64,000 nt of DNA from Spirogloea muscicola (lineage: Eukaryota; Streptophyta; Zygnematophyceae; Spirogloeales; Spirogloeaceae), in NCBI GenBank assembly GCA_009602725.1, contig WELB01000016.1, forward strand, positions 896,242-960,241, read 5' to 3'. Position 1 is the stretch's first letter. The number at the start of each line of letters is the position of its first letter. Below, piece after piece: positions 1-8,377 of the stretch. Both the position numbers and the translations under genes were made by a program. The notes under the pieces are model-generated. The model made no database searches and was not told where the DNA came from. It saw nothing but the letters and a program-made list of their open reading frames with translations.

Positions 1-332
1 TCCGCAGAGTACCTGACCTGGTACACCCACTTGCAGCTGCAGTCAATCGCCTCTTCGGCAATACTGCTGATTCCTAAGCTCCCACCGCTCCGCAGGGCAC
101 TTGACCTGGTACACCCACTTGCAGCCGCAGCCAATCGCCTCTTCGGCGATACTGCAAATTCCTAAGCTCCCACTGCTCCGCAGAGTACTTGACCTGGTAC
201 ACCCACTTGCAGCCGCAGCCAATCGCCTCTTCGGCGATACTGCAAATTCCTAAGCTCCCACCGCTCCGCAGGGCACCTGACCTGGTACACCCACTTGCAG
301 CCGCAGCCAATCGCCTCTTCGGCGATACTGCT
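1..332. repeat. 88-bp tandem repeat, about 3.8 copies, cut by the left edge
   Basis: The same unit starts at 1, 89, 177 and 265, an exact 88-base period, with a few substitutions between units. The array ends near 332, where the sequence becomes unique. Because 88 is not a multiple of three, no single reading frame runs through all units. On the minus strand one unit reads AIGCGCKWVYQVKY, which resembles the start of a Ty1/copia reverse transcriptase (usual form IGCKWVYKVK). It lies downstream, on the same strand, of the copia-like gag remnant at 417-848. The coding origin is inference; the tandem structure is directly visible. Confidence 0.9.
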
Positions 333-416
333 GTCCTGTGCTCCCAGGGAATTGGTCAATGCCTCGACACATCTAAGTGGACCCTGTCGAGATTACCGAC
401 TCCGGCCGGTCCTGCA

Positions 417-848
417 CTACAGCGCTTCAGCATGGTAGATCGCCAGTGCAGTACTGCCTGACTCCTGCGTCCCTTGTTGCCGCTGCTTCCCTGACCGCTG
501 CACCGCCAAACGCAGAGGACACTGCGCCTTCCGATGCCCAAGCTGTCTACAGCAATGCCAGATGACCTTGTCCTTGGTCACCACACTGTTCTCAGCCTGC
601 TTCTGCAGCACCAGCGTTTTGGGCTGGCTCTCCTGCTCCTGGCCCACCAGCTTCCTCCACTCCTGCGCACCGCTTGCAGTCGGCAAGACTTGCGTCAGGT
701 GGTACTGGTCCAGGTACGCCAAGACCGCAACGTCCCGCTCCTCCCACTCCTGGCGAGCTTTGACGACTGCCTCCGGCCCGGGCATCTCCTCCGAGATGAC
801 GCTCCACAGACGATACGCCCGCAGCGATACGCCCACAGCCGGGGTCAT
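417..848 (-). pseudogene. Ty1/copia-like gag remnant with degenerate zinc knuckle
   Basis: A 143-aa open frame reads EEMPGPEAVVKARQEWEERD, then a short alpha-helical gag-like stretch, then a knuckle-like CCRQLGHRKAQC (CCHC pattern with the first Cys pair spoiled). Short copia Gag proteins have this layout: a helical body followed by C..C....H....C. The protein is truncated at both ends and no protease or integrase follows. The possible copia RT motif amplified at 1-332 lies downstream on the same strand. It could also be a gypsy gag end; I prefer copia on the helical segment and size. Confidence 0.4.
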
Positions 849-1374
849 AAGACACTGGAGGGCAGGCAGCCCTTGGCTCTTCTCAACACCTTCGGGCCCT
901 CCTAGTCCGGTCGCTCCCCAGTCGCCGCCGCCGCTGCCGCCGCCGCCGCTGTCGCAGCCGCTGTCGTCGCCACGTCATGGCAGCCGCTGCATTCTTACAC
1001 ATTGCGGGGGTGGGCCTTGAGATCGGATAAGATCGGACGGCGGAGAGAGGCTCTCTCTCCGCAAGTCCCCCGTAGAGAGCGACCTAGCGCGGCCGCCGCC
1101 GCAGCCGCCGGCAAGGGTTCGGAAGGTTCGGCGCGCGTCCCGAGTAGGCCAGCGCTCCAGGCCAGGGTGGCCAGGGGGCCGAAGCGGGCGGTGAGAGATC
1201 CCCGGGCGCAGGTGACCACGCGGGAGTGAGGGAGACAGTCTTCACTTGCGCCTGATAGTTTAGTGTGTGGTAATGCTTCTTGCCATATCCTTTGCATGTC
1301 TGCCTTCTTGGTAGTGAGGCCATGCAGGGCAGGCTGCTGCTAGCCAAGCAGAGTCCTGGCCTGTAGGCGGAGCT
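849..1374. other. No gene recognised; GC-rich spacer
   Basis: The stretch contains short CCG/GCC triplet runs (915-990 and 1090-1110) and no reading frame that I can relate to a family. It separates the copia-like remnant from the RNase H end of the gypsy element and may be the junction where the integrase of that element was lost. Confidence 0.5.
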
Positions 1375-3203
1375 TCAGGTGTGGCACTTCGACGCGTAGT
1401 GGGCGCTATACAGGCAGGCACGACAGCCGTCGTCGGTGGCCGCTCGGAGCAGGACGGCTCCGAGCTCAGTGTTGCTGGCGTCCGTCTGGAGCGTGAACGG
1501 CCGGCCGAAGTTGGGGTGCCGCAGGAGCGAAGGATGCGCCAGTGCTGCCTGCAGCGTTCGGAAGGCGCGCTCGCAAGCTGGCGACCAGCGGAACGGCGCA
1601 TCCTTGCACAGGAGCGCGCGCAGTGGGGCGGACGTAGTCGCGAATCCTGGGAGGAAGCGGTGCTGGAACGCACACAACCCAAGGAAGCGTTGCACCGCCT
1701 TGGCAACTGCGGGGCACGGAAAGCTTCGCAGCGGGGCTCCCCGCGCCGGGTCGGGTCTGACGCCCTGATGGGAGACGACGTGCCCCAGCACCTTGACCTC
1801 GCGTTGCGCAAAGCGACGCTAGGTCGCCTTCAGACGAAGCCCCGCGTCCCGCAGCCGCTGGCCCACGACGCGGACATGGCTGACGTGGTCGCGAGCAGTC
1901 CTGGAGAGGACGACAATGTCGTCCAGATACACGAGGCAGAAGCCGCCGAAGTCGCCCAGCAGCTCGTCCATGAGGCGCTGGAAGGTGGCCGGGGCGTTGG
2001 TGAGCCCGAACGACATGACCACGAATTGATAGTGGCCCCCCGACGTGCGGAAGGCGGTCTTCTCCGCATCCCCGGCGGCGAGCTTGATCTGCCATAGCCC
2101 GCGGCGAGGTCAATCGTCGTGAAGTGGCGCGCACCGCCCAGTTTGTCGAGCAGGACGTCGATTTGCGGGAGCGTGTACGAGTCCTTTCTGGTGACGTCGT
2201 TCAGCTTCCTGTAGTCAACGTAGAACCGCCAGCTGCCGTCGGGCTTGGGGGCGAGCACCACGTTGGCGCCCCACGGGCTGCAGCTGCGGCGCACGACGCC
2301 CTTCCGAAGCATGTCGTCGACGTGCTGGCGGATGGTGTGGGCCTCCGCCAGGGAGCGTCGTCGCTCCGGTAGTTTCACCGGCAGCGCGTCGCCCGTGTCG
2401 ATGTGGCGGCGCACTTTGGGCGTCCACGTCTGCGGGGCGCCGCCGCTGAGATCGGCGAACAGCGTGGCCAGCGCTTCCTTCACATTGTGTTGGAGGGCGG
2501 CGTCGTCTGCCGGCGCCTCTTCGGGAGCTGCGTTGTCGTCGCCCATGTCCTCCGCGGCGTCTGCCGGGCCTACGCTGACCACTAGCGGGGCCGTGAGTGC
2601 CACGGCCCGGTCCGACGACTGCATGCAGTGGAGACCAGCGCGCGCCCGTTGGCAACCGTCAGAGTCAGCCGCTGCGGAGCGGGACAACCTGATTGGGCCC
2701 TTGGCCTTGCAAGGACTCAAGGGCCGGCGGGTTTTGGCCGCTGGAGATGTGTCCCGGCAGGCCCGGTGGGGCGAGGCGCCCACGGTTATGCGTTTGCTTC
2801 TGGCGTGGCAGAAGACGTCGTGCTCCACCATCCAGTCCATGCCCAGCACCACGTCAAACAGGTGCTGGGGGACCTCTCTGGCCTTGACGAGTCCCAGGAA
2901 TCCGTCCAGGGCCATCTCCAACGTCGCCGTCGATGTTGAGACGGTCGTGTTGTCCTCGTTGTCGAAGACGATGCACAGAGGCGCAGCAGGATCATGCGGC
3001 AGCCGCAACTGTCTAAGACACTGTTGGCGGATCGTGGTGAGGGTGGAGCCCGTTTCTATCAGGACAATCAATGGCCAATTCCCTGATGTGGCGGGCACCA
3101 CGAATGTCCTACTCTGGTCCGCAGAATGAGACGACATTTGCCAAGCTACCGGAATAGGGAAGGGAAGCACCTGCGCTTTGGCCCTCCATCTCTTAATACA
3201 CAC
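1375..3203 (-). pseudogene. Ty3/gypsy pol fragment: protease, reverse transcriptase, RNase H; integrase missing
   Basis: Reading from 3203 downwards: a retropepsin-like segment with VLIETGSTLTTI (the usual DTG/DSG aspartate is Glu here) and VVLGMDWMVEHD; an RT with PWGANVVLAPKPDGSWRF, VDYRKLND and FTTIDLAAGY; a frameshift near 2095; then FGLTNAPATFQRLMDEL and the catalytic LVYLDDIVVLS (1819-2022 in frame); then the thumb and an RNase H domain starting LQTDASNTELGAVL (1375-1791, another frame). At least two frameshifts and the missing integrase make it inactive. It continues gag at 3212-4330 on the same strand. The domain order PR-RT-RH is that of Metaviridae. Confidence 0.85.
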
Positions 3204-3211
3204 TCATTGCG

Positions 3212-4330
3212 CTACTCCCCTCCCGGGCCGTTTTTCCATTGGGGTCCTTCGTCAGCAATTGTGACGTATAGCCTATCTCTATCGCGACGGTTCTTGCTGC
3301 GTCGTGATCTTCTCCTAGGGCAGTACCGTCGGATGTGGCCTAGCCGCCCGCATCCCAGCACTCTGGCCGTCCGTCGCTGGAGCCGCTGCCGTCGGGGTGG
3401 CGTGGGCCGTTGTCCGGCCGTCGGTTGTCGAAGTGGTCGTTGTCGAGCCGGCGCCGGTTGTCGAAGCGCGGGCGCGTCCGCCGCTGTGTGACGCTCAGTT
3501 CCGGGGCCACGGGGGCGGGCTTTGAGGGTGCCAGCGCCGCCAGGGCTTGGAGTGCGTTCAGCGCCTCGTCCAGTGTTGCCGGTCGAGTCGCGACGGCCTG
3601 CTGCGCCAGGGTCGGCTGCAGGCGGGGGCACAGGAGCGCCAGCTTGGTCGACTCACTGAGCTTCGTGTCGGCCCGATGGAGCATGCGCCGGAAGTTGGCG
3701 CCGAAGGTGACGACGTCCTCTCTATAGCATGCAACGATGGCTTGCGGGACGCTAGAATGGCCCAAGCTACCCGCCCGACTACGTCGGCGCGCATCGACAT
3801 GCAGTGCCAGGCGATGGATCAGGGAAGACCACTTCGTTCTGTAGCCGCCGTAGATGTCCATGGCGCATGATAAGAAGTGGTCGCCCCGGGCGTGGTCATC
3901 ATAGTGCCTCTCCTTCTTCCTCTCTGCATGATGTGTCGCCCAACCTGGCACAGTCGGTGTGGGTGCCCCTGGTTGGAATGCGTCGATGAGAACGAGGTCG
4001 AGGAGAAGACGAGGCCCACCACTCCGGGGGGTGGCCACCACATCCAGACGCCTGACGTAAGGCCTGCCACGCTTCTGGAGCACAGATCGCGAAGTGGTCC
4101 AACCAGGCGTGGACGTCGTCCTGGGGACCGCCAGCGAAGGGCATGGGCCTCACGCGGCGGTCCGAGGTCGCAGAGGAGGAGTCATCAACCTCCGGAGCGG
4201 GCAGCGGCTGGGCGCGTCCCAGCAGACTGGCCAGCTGATCGGCGAGTTGCCCGAGTGCCAGGCCGGTCGTCGTAGGGTCAGCTTGGACCAGTTCCGAAGC
4301 GAGTAGGGCGCCCGGCTCCCCAGGATTGGG
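3212..4330 (-). pseudogene. Ty3/gypsy gag, frameshifted and interrupted by a foreign segment
   Basis: The N-terminal part (4130-4160) reads RPMPFAGGPQDDVHAWLDHF, the usual start of a retrotransposon Gag fold. The C-terminal part (3400-3720) reads FGANFRRMLHRADTKLSES and PATLDEALNALQALAAL, followed by an Arg/Asn/Asp-rich stretch and a zinc knuckle split between two frames (PECW in one, GCGRLGHIRRYCP in the next, near 3345), so a small indel has broken it. Between the halves, 3721-4083 is a block also found at 21330-21689 in an unrelated element. Gag directly precedes the pol remnant. Confidence 0.75.
3721..4083 (-). mobile_element. Non-LTR endonuclease-domain segment embedded in gypsy gag
   Basis: This 363-base block is nearly identical to 21330-21689 (+ strand), where it is part of a longer coding region (CCHC finger and endonuclease-like domain). 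It begins at VLQKRGRPYVRRLDVVATP and ends at QAIVACYR. Outside these limits the two loci share nothing. In the gag context the upstream frame is disrupted. This looks like a template-switch or insertion product; I see no clear target-site duplication. Confidence 0.75.
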
Positions 4331-4334
4331 CCCA

Positions 4335-4560
4335 GCGGCCCCCAGAGAAGGGCTCGCCCATTGAGGATAGGGGCTGGAAAAAGCCAGCCCAAAAAAGAAT
4401 GAACAAAGGACGAGAAGGGGCCAGAGGAAGTACAAAGAACAACAAGCACAAAAGAGAAACGAAGCAGCTACGAAGCACTCAGTAACCCCTGCTAAGCAAC
4501 CTCAGGTCAGAGAGACTGGATTCCTGGAAGCGGGTCCCCTGGCCAGAGCCAGAGGGTGGC
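4335..4560 (-). repeat. Retroelement 3' tail plus hairpin, minus orientation
   Basis: Read on the minus strand: the tail coding for SDLRLLSRGY-stop (4478-4530), about 100 bases of pyrimidine-rich 3' sequence, then the hairpin GGGCTGGCTTTTTCCAGCCC with its following CTCAATGGGCGAGCCC block near 4340. The same layout recurs at 22030-22220, 52800-52990 and 54770-54950. Confidence 0.8.
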
Positions 4561-5160
4561 CACCTCCGCTGTGCTCGTCAGCGGGTCGGAATTCTTGCCT
4601 TGCCCTCTAGATCGGAGAGGGCACCCCCAGATCGGGGGCGGCTAGCGGTGCCGCCTCCGGATCGGAGGCGACGAGCAGCGCGCCGGAGGCGCGCGTGGCA
4701 GGGGCCATGGTTCTCAGCTTGTCTCAGCTCTCAGGCTAACCCCCCACCCCGTGCTGCCGGCACGGTTCGGACCCGCGACCTCTCGGGCCCCGTTCTCCAC
4801 CAATGCAACGGGAATCACCCCGCTAGCCTAAAAGCTACGTGCCCACTGTAACACCGCAGAGGATGGCACCATCGTTGGCGCACCACTCTGTTGGGACGAG
4901 GATGGGACCGCGATTGGCACACTACGTTGTTGAGACAAGGGCGGCTCTGCCATTGTGGCAACTCCAAATGCGGCAAGAATAGCAGCGGCGGCGGCGGCTG
5001 CAGCAGCGGCGAGCTGGACCTGGCGGGGATCGCTGGCGTACGCCCTAGTGAGTGCCGAGAGGCCAGTCCCTCCAGCCCCTCAAACCCTGAATCCGGCGGT
5101 TTGCCCTAGCGCTACCAGCCTGGATCTCAAGGGTCGGCGCCAACCCCAACGGTGGTAATC
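4561..5160. other. Repetitive spacer with a possible tRNA-like segment (about 4757-4850)
   Basis: 4610-4700 holds imperfect inverted copies around GATCGGGGGCGG. On the minus strand 4757-4850 ends with GGTCCGAACCGTGCC, which resembles a tRNA B box (GGTTCGANNCC), and starts with a weak A-box-like TAGCTTTTAGGCTAGCGG. The T-arm stem does not pair perfectly, so this is at best a decayed tRNA or tRNA-derived SINE head. The sequence around 5090-5180 is partly repeated at 6520-6595. No gene is supported. Confidence 0.25.
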
Positions 5161-5545
5161 CAATCGATCCACCAACCGCTGAGACCACCGGACTCCCTAG
5201 CTCATGCCCCTCAAACCCTAAACCCACGCAAGGCGGTGAAGCAGGTCAAGCCATTTTGTGCCAAAGGCTCCGTGTACGTCGACGGCGAGTGGGACAAACT
5301 CGTCGCCCAGGGGGTGATTCGAGTATTTCCGTTCCTTTGCGCCCGCCGCTTGGCGGACTGCGTAGCCCGCCTCCTCCGACGAGCGTTTGGCGTTCCTGGA
5401 ATCAAAGAAGCAAGCGCGGCCAGATTGACTGGTGGCTGGGAGAGGCCAGCCCAAAAGAATGGACAAGGTCTGAAGGAGTCGGAGTGCTAAGGACAGAGAC
5501 AGCAGAAAGCGAGCTCTCAGTAACCTCTCGTCAGTAGATGCAAAT
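5161..5545 (-). pseudogene. Non-LTR C-terminal fragment interrupted by a hairpin unit
   Basis: On the minus strand 5230-5400 encodes AKERKYSNHP-like and FVPLAVDVHGAFGTKWLDLL, the signature of the endonuclease-like C-terminal domain found in many copies here (compare 6709-7220). At 5408-5465 the sequence switches to the hairpin unit (GGCTGGGAGAGGCCAGCC), followed on the plus-strand side by a tail remnant ending near 5545. The AAACCCTAAACCC at 5215 is within this repeat and is not a telomere array. Confidence 0.6.
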
Positions 5546-5574
5546 CTGAATAGCTAGCAGGCGGAAAGACGTCG

Positions 5575-6290
5575 GCCCCTGGAATCAAAGAAGAAGTGGC
5601 TCTCCCAATGGGGGCAAGGGCTGTGAGAAGCCAGCCCGAATATATTGACAAGGTTCGAAGGGGCCAAATTACGAGCTAAGCAGCGACTGCAGGGCCTGTA
5701 GAGGCTATGGCAGAACGGGGGAGGATGGACCACTCAGTACTTACGAGTGAGCAGCCTCACATCCGACAGACTAGCTGCCGGAAAACTATCCCCCTGACGA
5801 AAGCCGGAGGCCGCAGCGAGAGCACGGCCAGCACGCAGATGCAAGGCGTGGGCCATGGACCGCTGGAGGGAGACGGACAAGCGCATACGATATTACCTGA
5901 GCCCACGAGCCAGCGGCATTGAAGTCAGCCGGCTCACCACCGCCTGCGGGACACAGCGCGCCGTGCAAGCTTGGGCGACAGGTCGAGCCAGTGGGATCCG
6001 AGAGCCCCGTGCACGTCCACAGCCAGGGGGACGAAATCGTCGGCAGCCGGGTGGTCGGCGTGTGTGGCCGCCTTGCTGCGAGCGGCCTTCGCCGCAGCGT
6101 GGCCAGCCCGCGAGGCAGAAAGCCCCGGGTTGGAGCGGTCGAATCAAAGCAGTCAGTTGTGACGACGTCGGCGATGAGCAGAGGCACCCCGCCGAGCGCG
6201 CTGGCGACAAGATCGGCGCGCCAGGTGTGGAGGCCGCCATCCGCCCCAGCGGTCAGAGGCATGATGCTGGATTTCTCGAGCGCCACATTC
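5575..6290 (-). pseudogene. Non-LTR endonuclease domain and tail fragment
   Basis: The frame from 6286 reads MPLTAGADGGLHTWRADLVA then GGVPLLIADVVTTDCFD, the putative metal-binding core (R-x-D-L-V and A-D-V-V-x-T-D). After frameshifts it continues to FNAAGSWAQV and the tail, ending at the stop near 5735 (CTCAGTAC on the plus strand). The empty-site sequence GCACGCAGATGCAAGGCGTG lies at 5831-5850. A hairpin with ATGGGGGCAAGGGCTG lies at 5596-5640. Confidence 0.6.
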
Positions 6291-6432
6291 CCAAACTGCC
6301 CTCCAGTTTCCCCAACTTAGCTCGTCCGATTTGTTTGTGCTCTCCCGTGGGTACTAATGTCACCTTAGGCACCTTAGTTTAGGTCTCTATATTATGTAGC
6401 CTTGTTTAGTTTGCACTCGCCTCTGCTTGAAC

Positions 6433-6600
6433 TGTGTATTGGCTTGAATTGGCCTCCCTTTTCATTTCATGCGCCCCGCGCGCCTTTCTCCCAGTGACTG
6501 ATGACCCCAGCCCGGCGGCGCGCCCGACGGTCTGGATCTCACGGATCGACCCCAAACCCTACGGTGGAGATCCAACCGATCTACCAACCGCTTGGGATAA
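6433..6600. repeat. Dispersed repeat TGTATTGGCTTGAATTGGCC and downstream block
   Basis: The block around 6433-6490 recurs at 21890-21950, 26585-26640 and 44510-44565, each time just downstream of hairpin units, so it may be part of the element's 3' end. The following 6520-6595 matches 5110-5180. Confidence 0.55.
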
Positions 6601-7230
6601 AGCAAGCGCGGCCAGATTAACTGGTGGCTGGGAGAGGCCAGCCCAAAAGAATGGACAAGGTCTGAAGGAGTCGGAGTGCTAAGGACTGGGACAGCAGTAA
6701 GCGAACTCTCAGTAAACTCTCGTCAGTAGATGCAAATCTGAGTAGCTAGCAGGCGGAAAGACGTCGCCCTGACGGAAGCCGGAGGCCGCCGCCAGAGCGC
6801 GGCCTGCGCGCAAGTGGACCGCAAAAGCTAGGGACCGCTGCAAAGAGACGGCCAGGCGCATCCGGAAAACTTGGGCGAGGGACCCGGCGACATGGAAGCC
6901 AGGCTGCTCGCCCTGCTGCCCGTGGCGGCGGGCCGCTGCTCGCCGCGCAAGGCGGTGAAGTAGGTCCAGCCATTTGGCGCCAAAGGCGCCGTCTACGTCG
7001 ACGGCGAGTGGGATAAACTCGTCGCCTACCGGGTGATCCGAGTACTTGCGCTCCTTTGCGTCGGCCGCTTGGCGGACGGCGTAGCCCGCCTCCTCCGCCG
7101 AGCGTGTTGCGCTCCTGGAATCCAAGGAGTCCGTTGTGACGACGTCGGCAATAAGCCGAGGCCCCCCGCCGAGCGCGCTAGCGACGAGATCGGCGCGCTC
7201 GGCGGTGGGATAAACCCTGAGCCCTCCTAA
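6601..7230 (-). pseudogene. Best-preserved non-LTR endonuclease-like domain with C-terminal tail
   Basis: From about 7220 the minus strand reads TAERADLVASALGGGPRLIA, DVVTTDSLD, AAEEAGYAVRQAADAKERKY-like sequence, FIPLAVDVDGAFGAKWLDLL, SLQRSLAFAVHLRAGRALAA and ends SDLHLLTRVY-stop at 6709. The order D..(x)DVVxTD..KxRKY resembles a PD-(D/E)XK or restriction-like endonuclease core of R2/CRE-type non-LTR elements. That match is inferred from the pattern only. The N-terminal RT is missing here. A hairpin unit (6600-6660) follows the stop. Confidence 0.6.
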
Positions 7231-7269
7231 AACTCGCCTACCACAGACCGTGATGAGCCTCCCAAGGCG

Positions 7270-7865
7270 CTACAACGCAGCTCCACACAGCACAGCTAGA
7301 CTTAGACCATATGAAGCTAGCAGTAGAGATATACATAGTACACTCTTTCCAACAGGATGTTGGACCAGGGCCGCTGTGCTGGCCAGGACACCTGCATCAA
7401 AGGTTGCATAGGCGGTCTGCGCCGCCGGGGAGGGGGGGAGGGCTCGAGCCACGCACAGGGGACGTTGGGCAATGCTGCGGGTCAGCATGGCGAGCGCCAG
7501 CTGCATATCGTGCAGCTCAGGGAGGCGGGCCGCCGGCTTGAGGTGCTCCTGCAGCTTGCCGCGCAGCTGGTCGTCCACGAAGGCAGGTGAGCCCAATGGG
7601 ACCCCGAGGAGTGTGAGGCCCCCGGCTGGTGTCTGACAGGCGGAGGAGGGCTGGCAAGCCCTGAGGGGACCAAGCGCTACACTACGACGCTTGGATGTCC
7701 AGGCCGATCTCCTGCAGTCCATTCCTTTGGGCTGGCCTCTCCCAGCCACCACTTAATCTGGCCGCGCTTGCTGATCTCCTGCAGCTGCTCCTCGAGGGTG
7801 GCGAAGGCAGCCAGGACCTCACCTGGTTGCCCGACTAGAGTTGTGTCGTCCGCATACGTGGGCAT
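7270..7865 (-). pseudogene. Non-LTR reverse transcriptase fragment (YADD)
   Basis: From 7865 the frame reads MPTYADDTTLVGQPGEVLAA, with the RT catalytic YADD, then ATLEEQLQEIS. A 55-base insertion follows (7718-7772). The RT resumes in 7270-7700 with LTLLGVPLGSPAFVDDQL and LHDMQLALAMLTRS, typical of the thumb region of algal and oomycete non-LTR elements. Both ends are missing. It probably belongs to the same family as the endonuclease fragments nearby, since order and strand agree. Confidence 0.75.
7718..7772 (+). mobile_element. 55-bp hairpin element with 12-bp target-site duplication
   Basis: The identical 12-mer GATCTCCTGCAG occurs at 7706-7717 and 7773-7784. The 55 bases between them contain CCATTCCTTTGGGCTGGCCT and a perfect hairpin (GGCTGG CCTCTC CCAGCC) and interrupt the RT reading frame. 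The same unit (through GGCCGCGCTTGCT) is found at 5408-5460 and 6600-6655. Confidence 0.85.
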
Positions 7866-8127
7866 GAGGACGCCCGGGTGAGAAAGCGCACACTGAGGTG
7901 GTACCGCGCGGCTCTATACACAGCACCTAGACCTAGATCATACGAGCTAGCACAAAGAGAGTTCCCGTCAGACTCTCTATACTCAACACCCACACAGGGC
8001 ATGGAATACGCCCGCAGGCTCACCTATGTATAGGCTGTCGGCTGGACCGACGCTTTACATTTACAACTATGTCATGGTTTGTCCTGACTCTTACCGGATA
8101 ATTTTCGTGTATTTGAAACAAACGAAG

Positions 8128-8215
8128 GCCAAATGGTCAAGTACAAAGGCAAGCACATCTTAAGACCTACATAACCTACGGTAGAGTGACCCGCTCAGTA
8201 ACCACGGGTCAAAAC
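8128..8215 (-). repeat. Solo terminal repeat of the TIR element
   Basis: GTACAAAGGCAAGCACAT (8141-8158) and CCCGCTCAGTAACCACG (8190-8206) match, in the same order, the left ends of the elements at 26865 and 51420. Only one end is present. 7866-8127 holds no gene; it has a partial ~45-base direct repeat of 7290-7335 at about 7915-7965. Confidence 0.55.
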
Positions 8216-8377
8216 ATAAAGATTGCTAACCGGAGGGGCGTGCCCGCTACAATAGCCAGTGTGGGAAGCAGCGGCCAGCTCGAGGGGGGGGAGGGGGGGC
8301 GCGCGGAGGCGAATCCAGGGACGATTGGCGTTGACCGCTTGCTACCGTACGGAGGCCGTACGGCGGCCGAACGGCCC

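Noticed and set aside
1-332. Regular repeats resembling a CRISPR array
   Set aside because: Units are contiguous with no variable spacers, and the window is eukaryotic.
5213-5226. Telomere-like CCCTAAACCC
   Set aside because: Only about one and a half units, within a dispersed repeat also found without it (5085).
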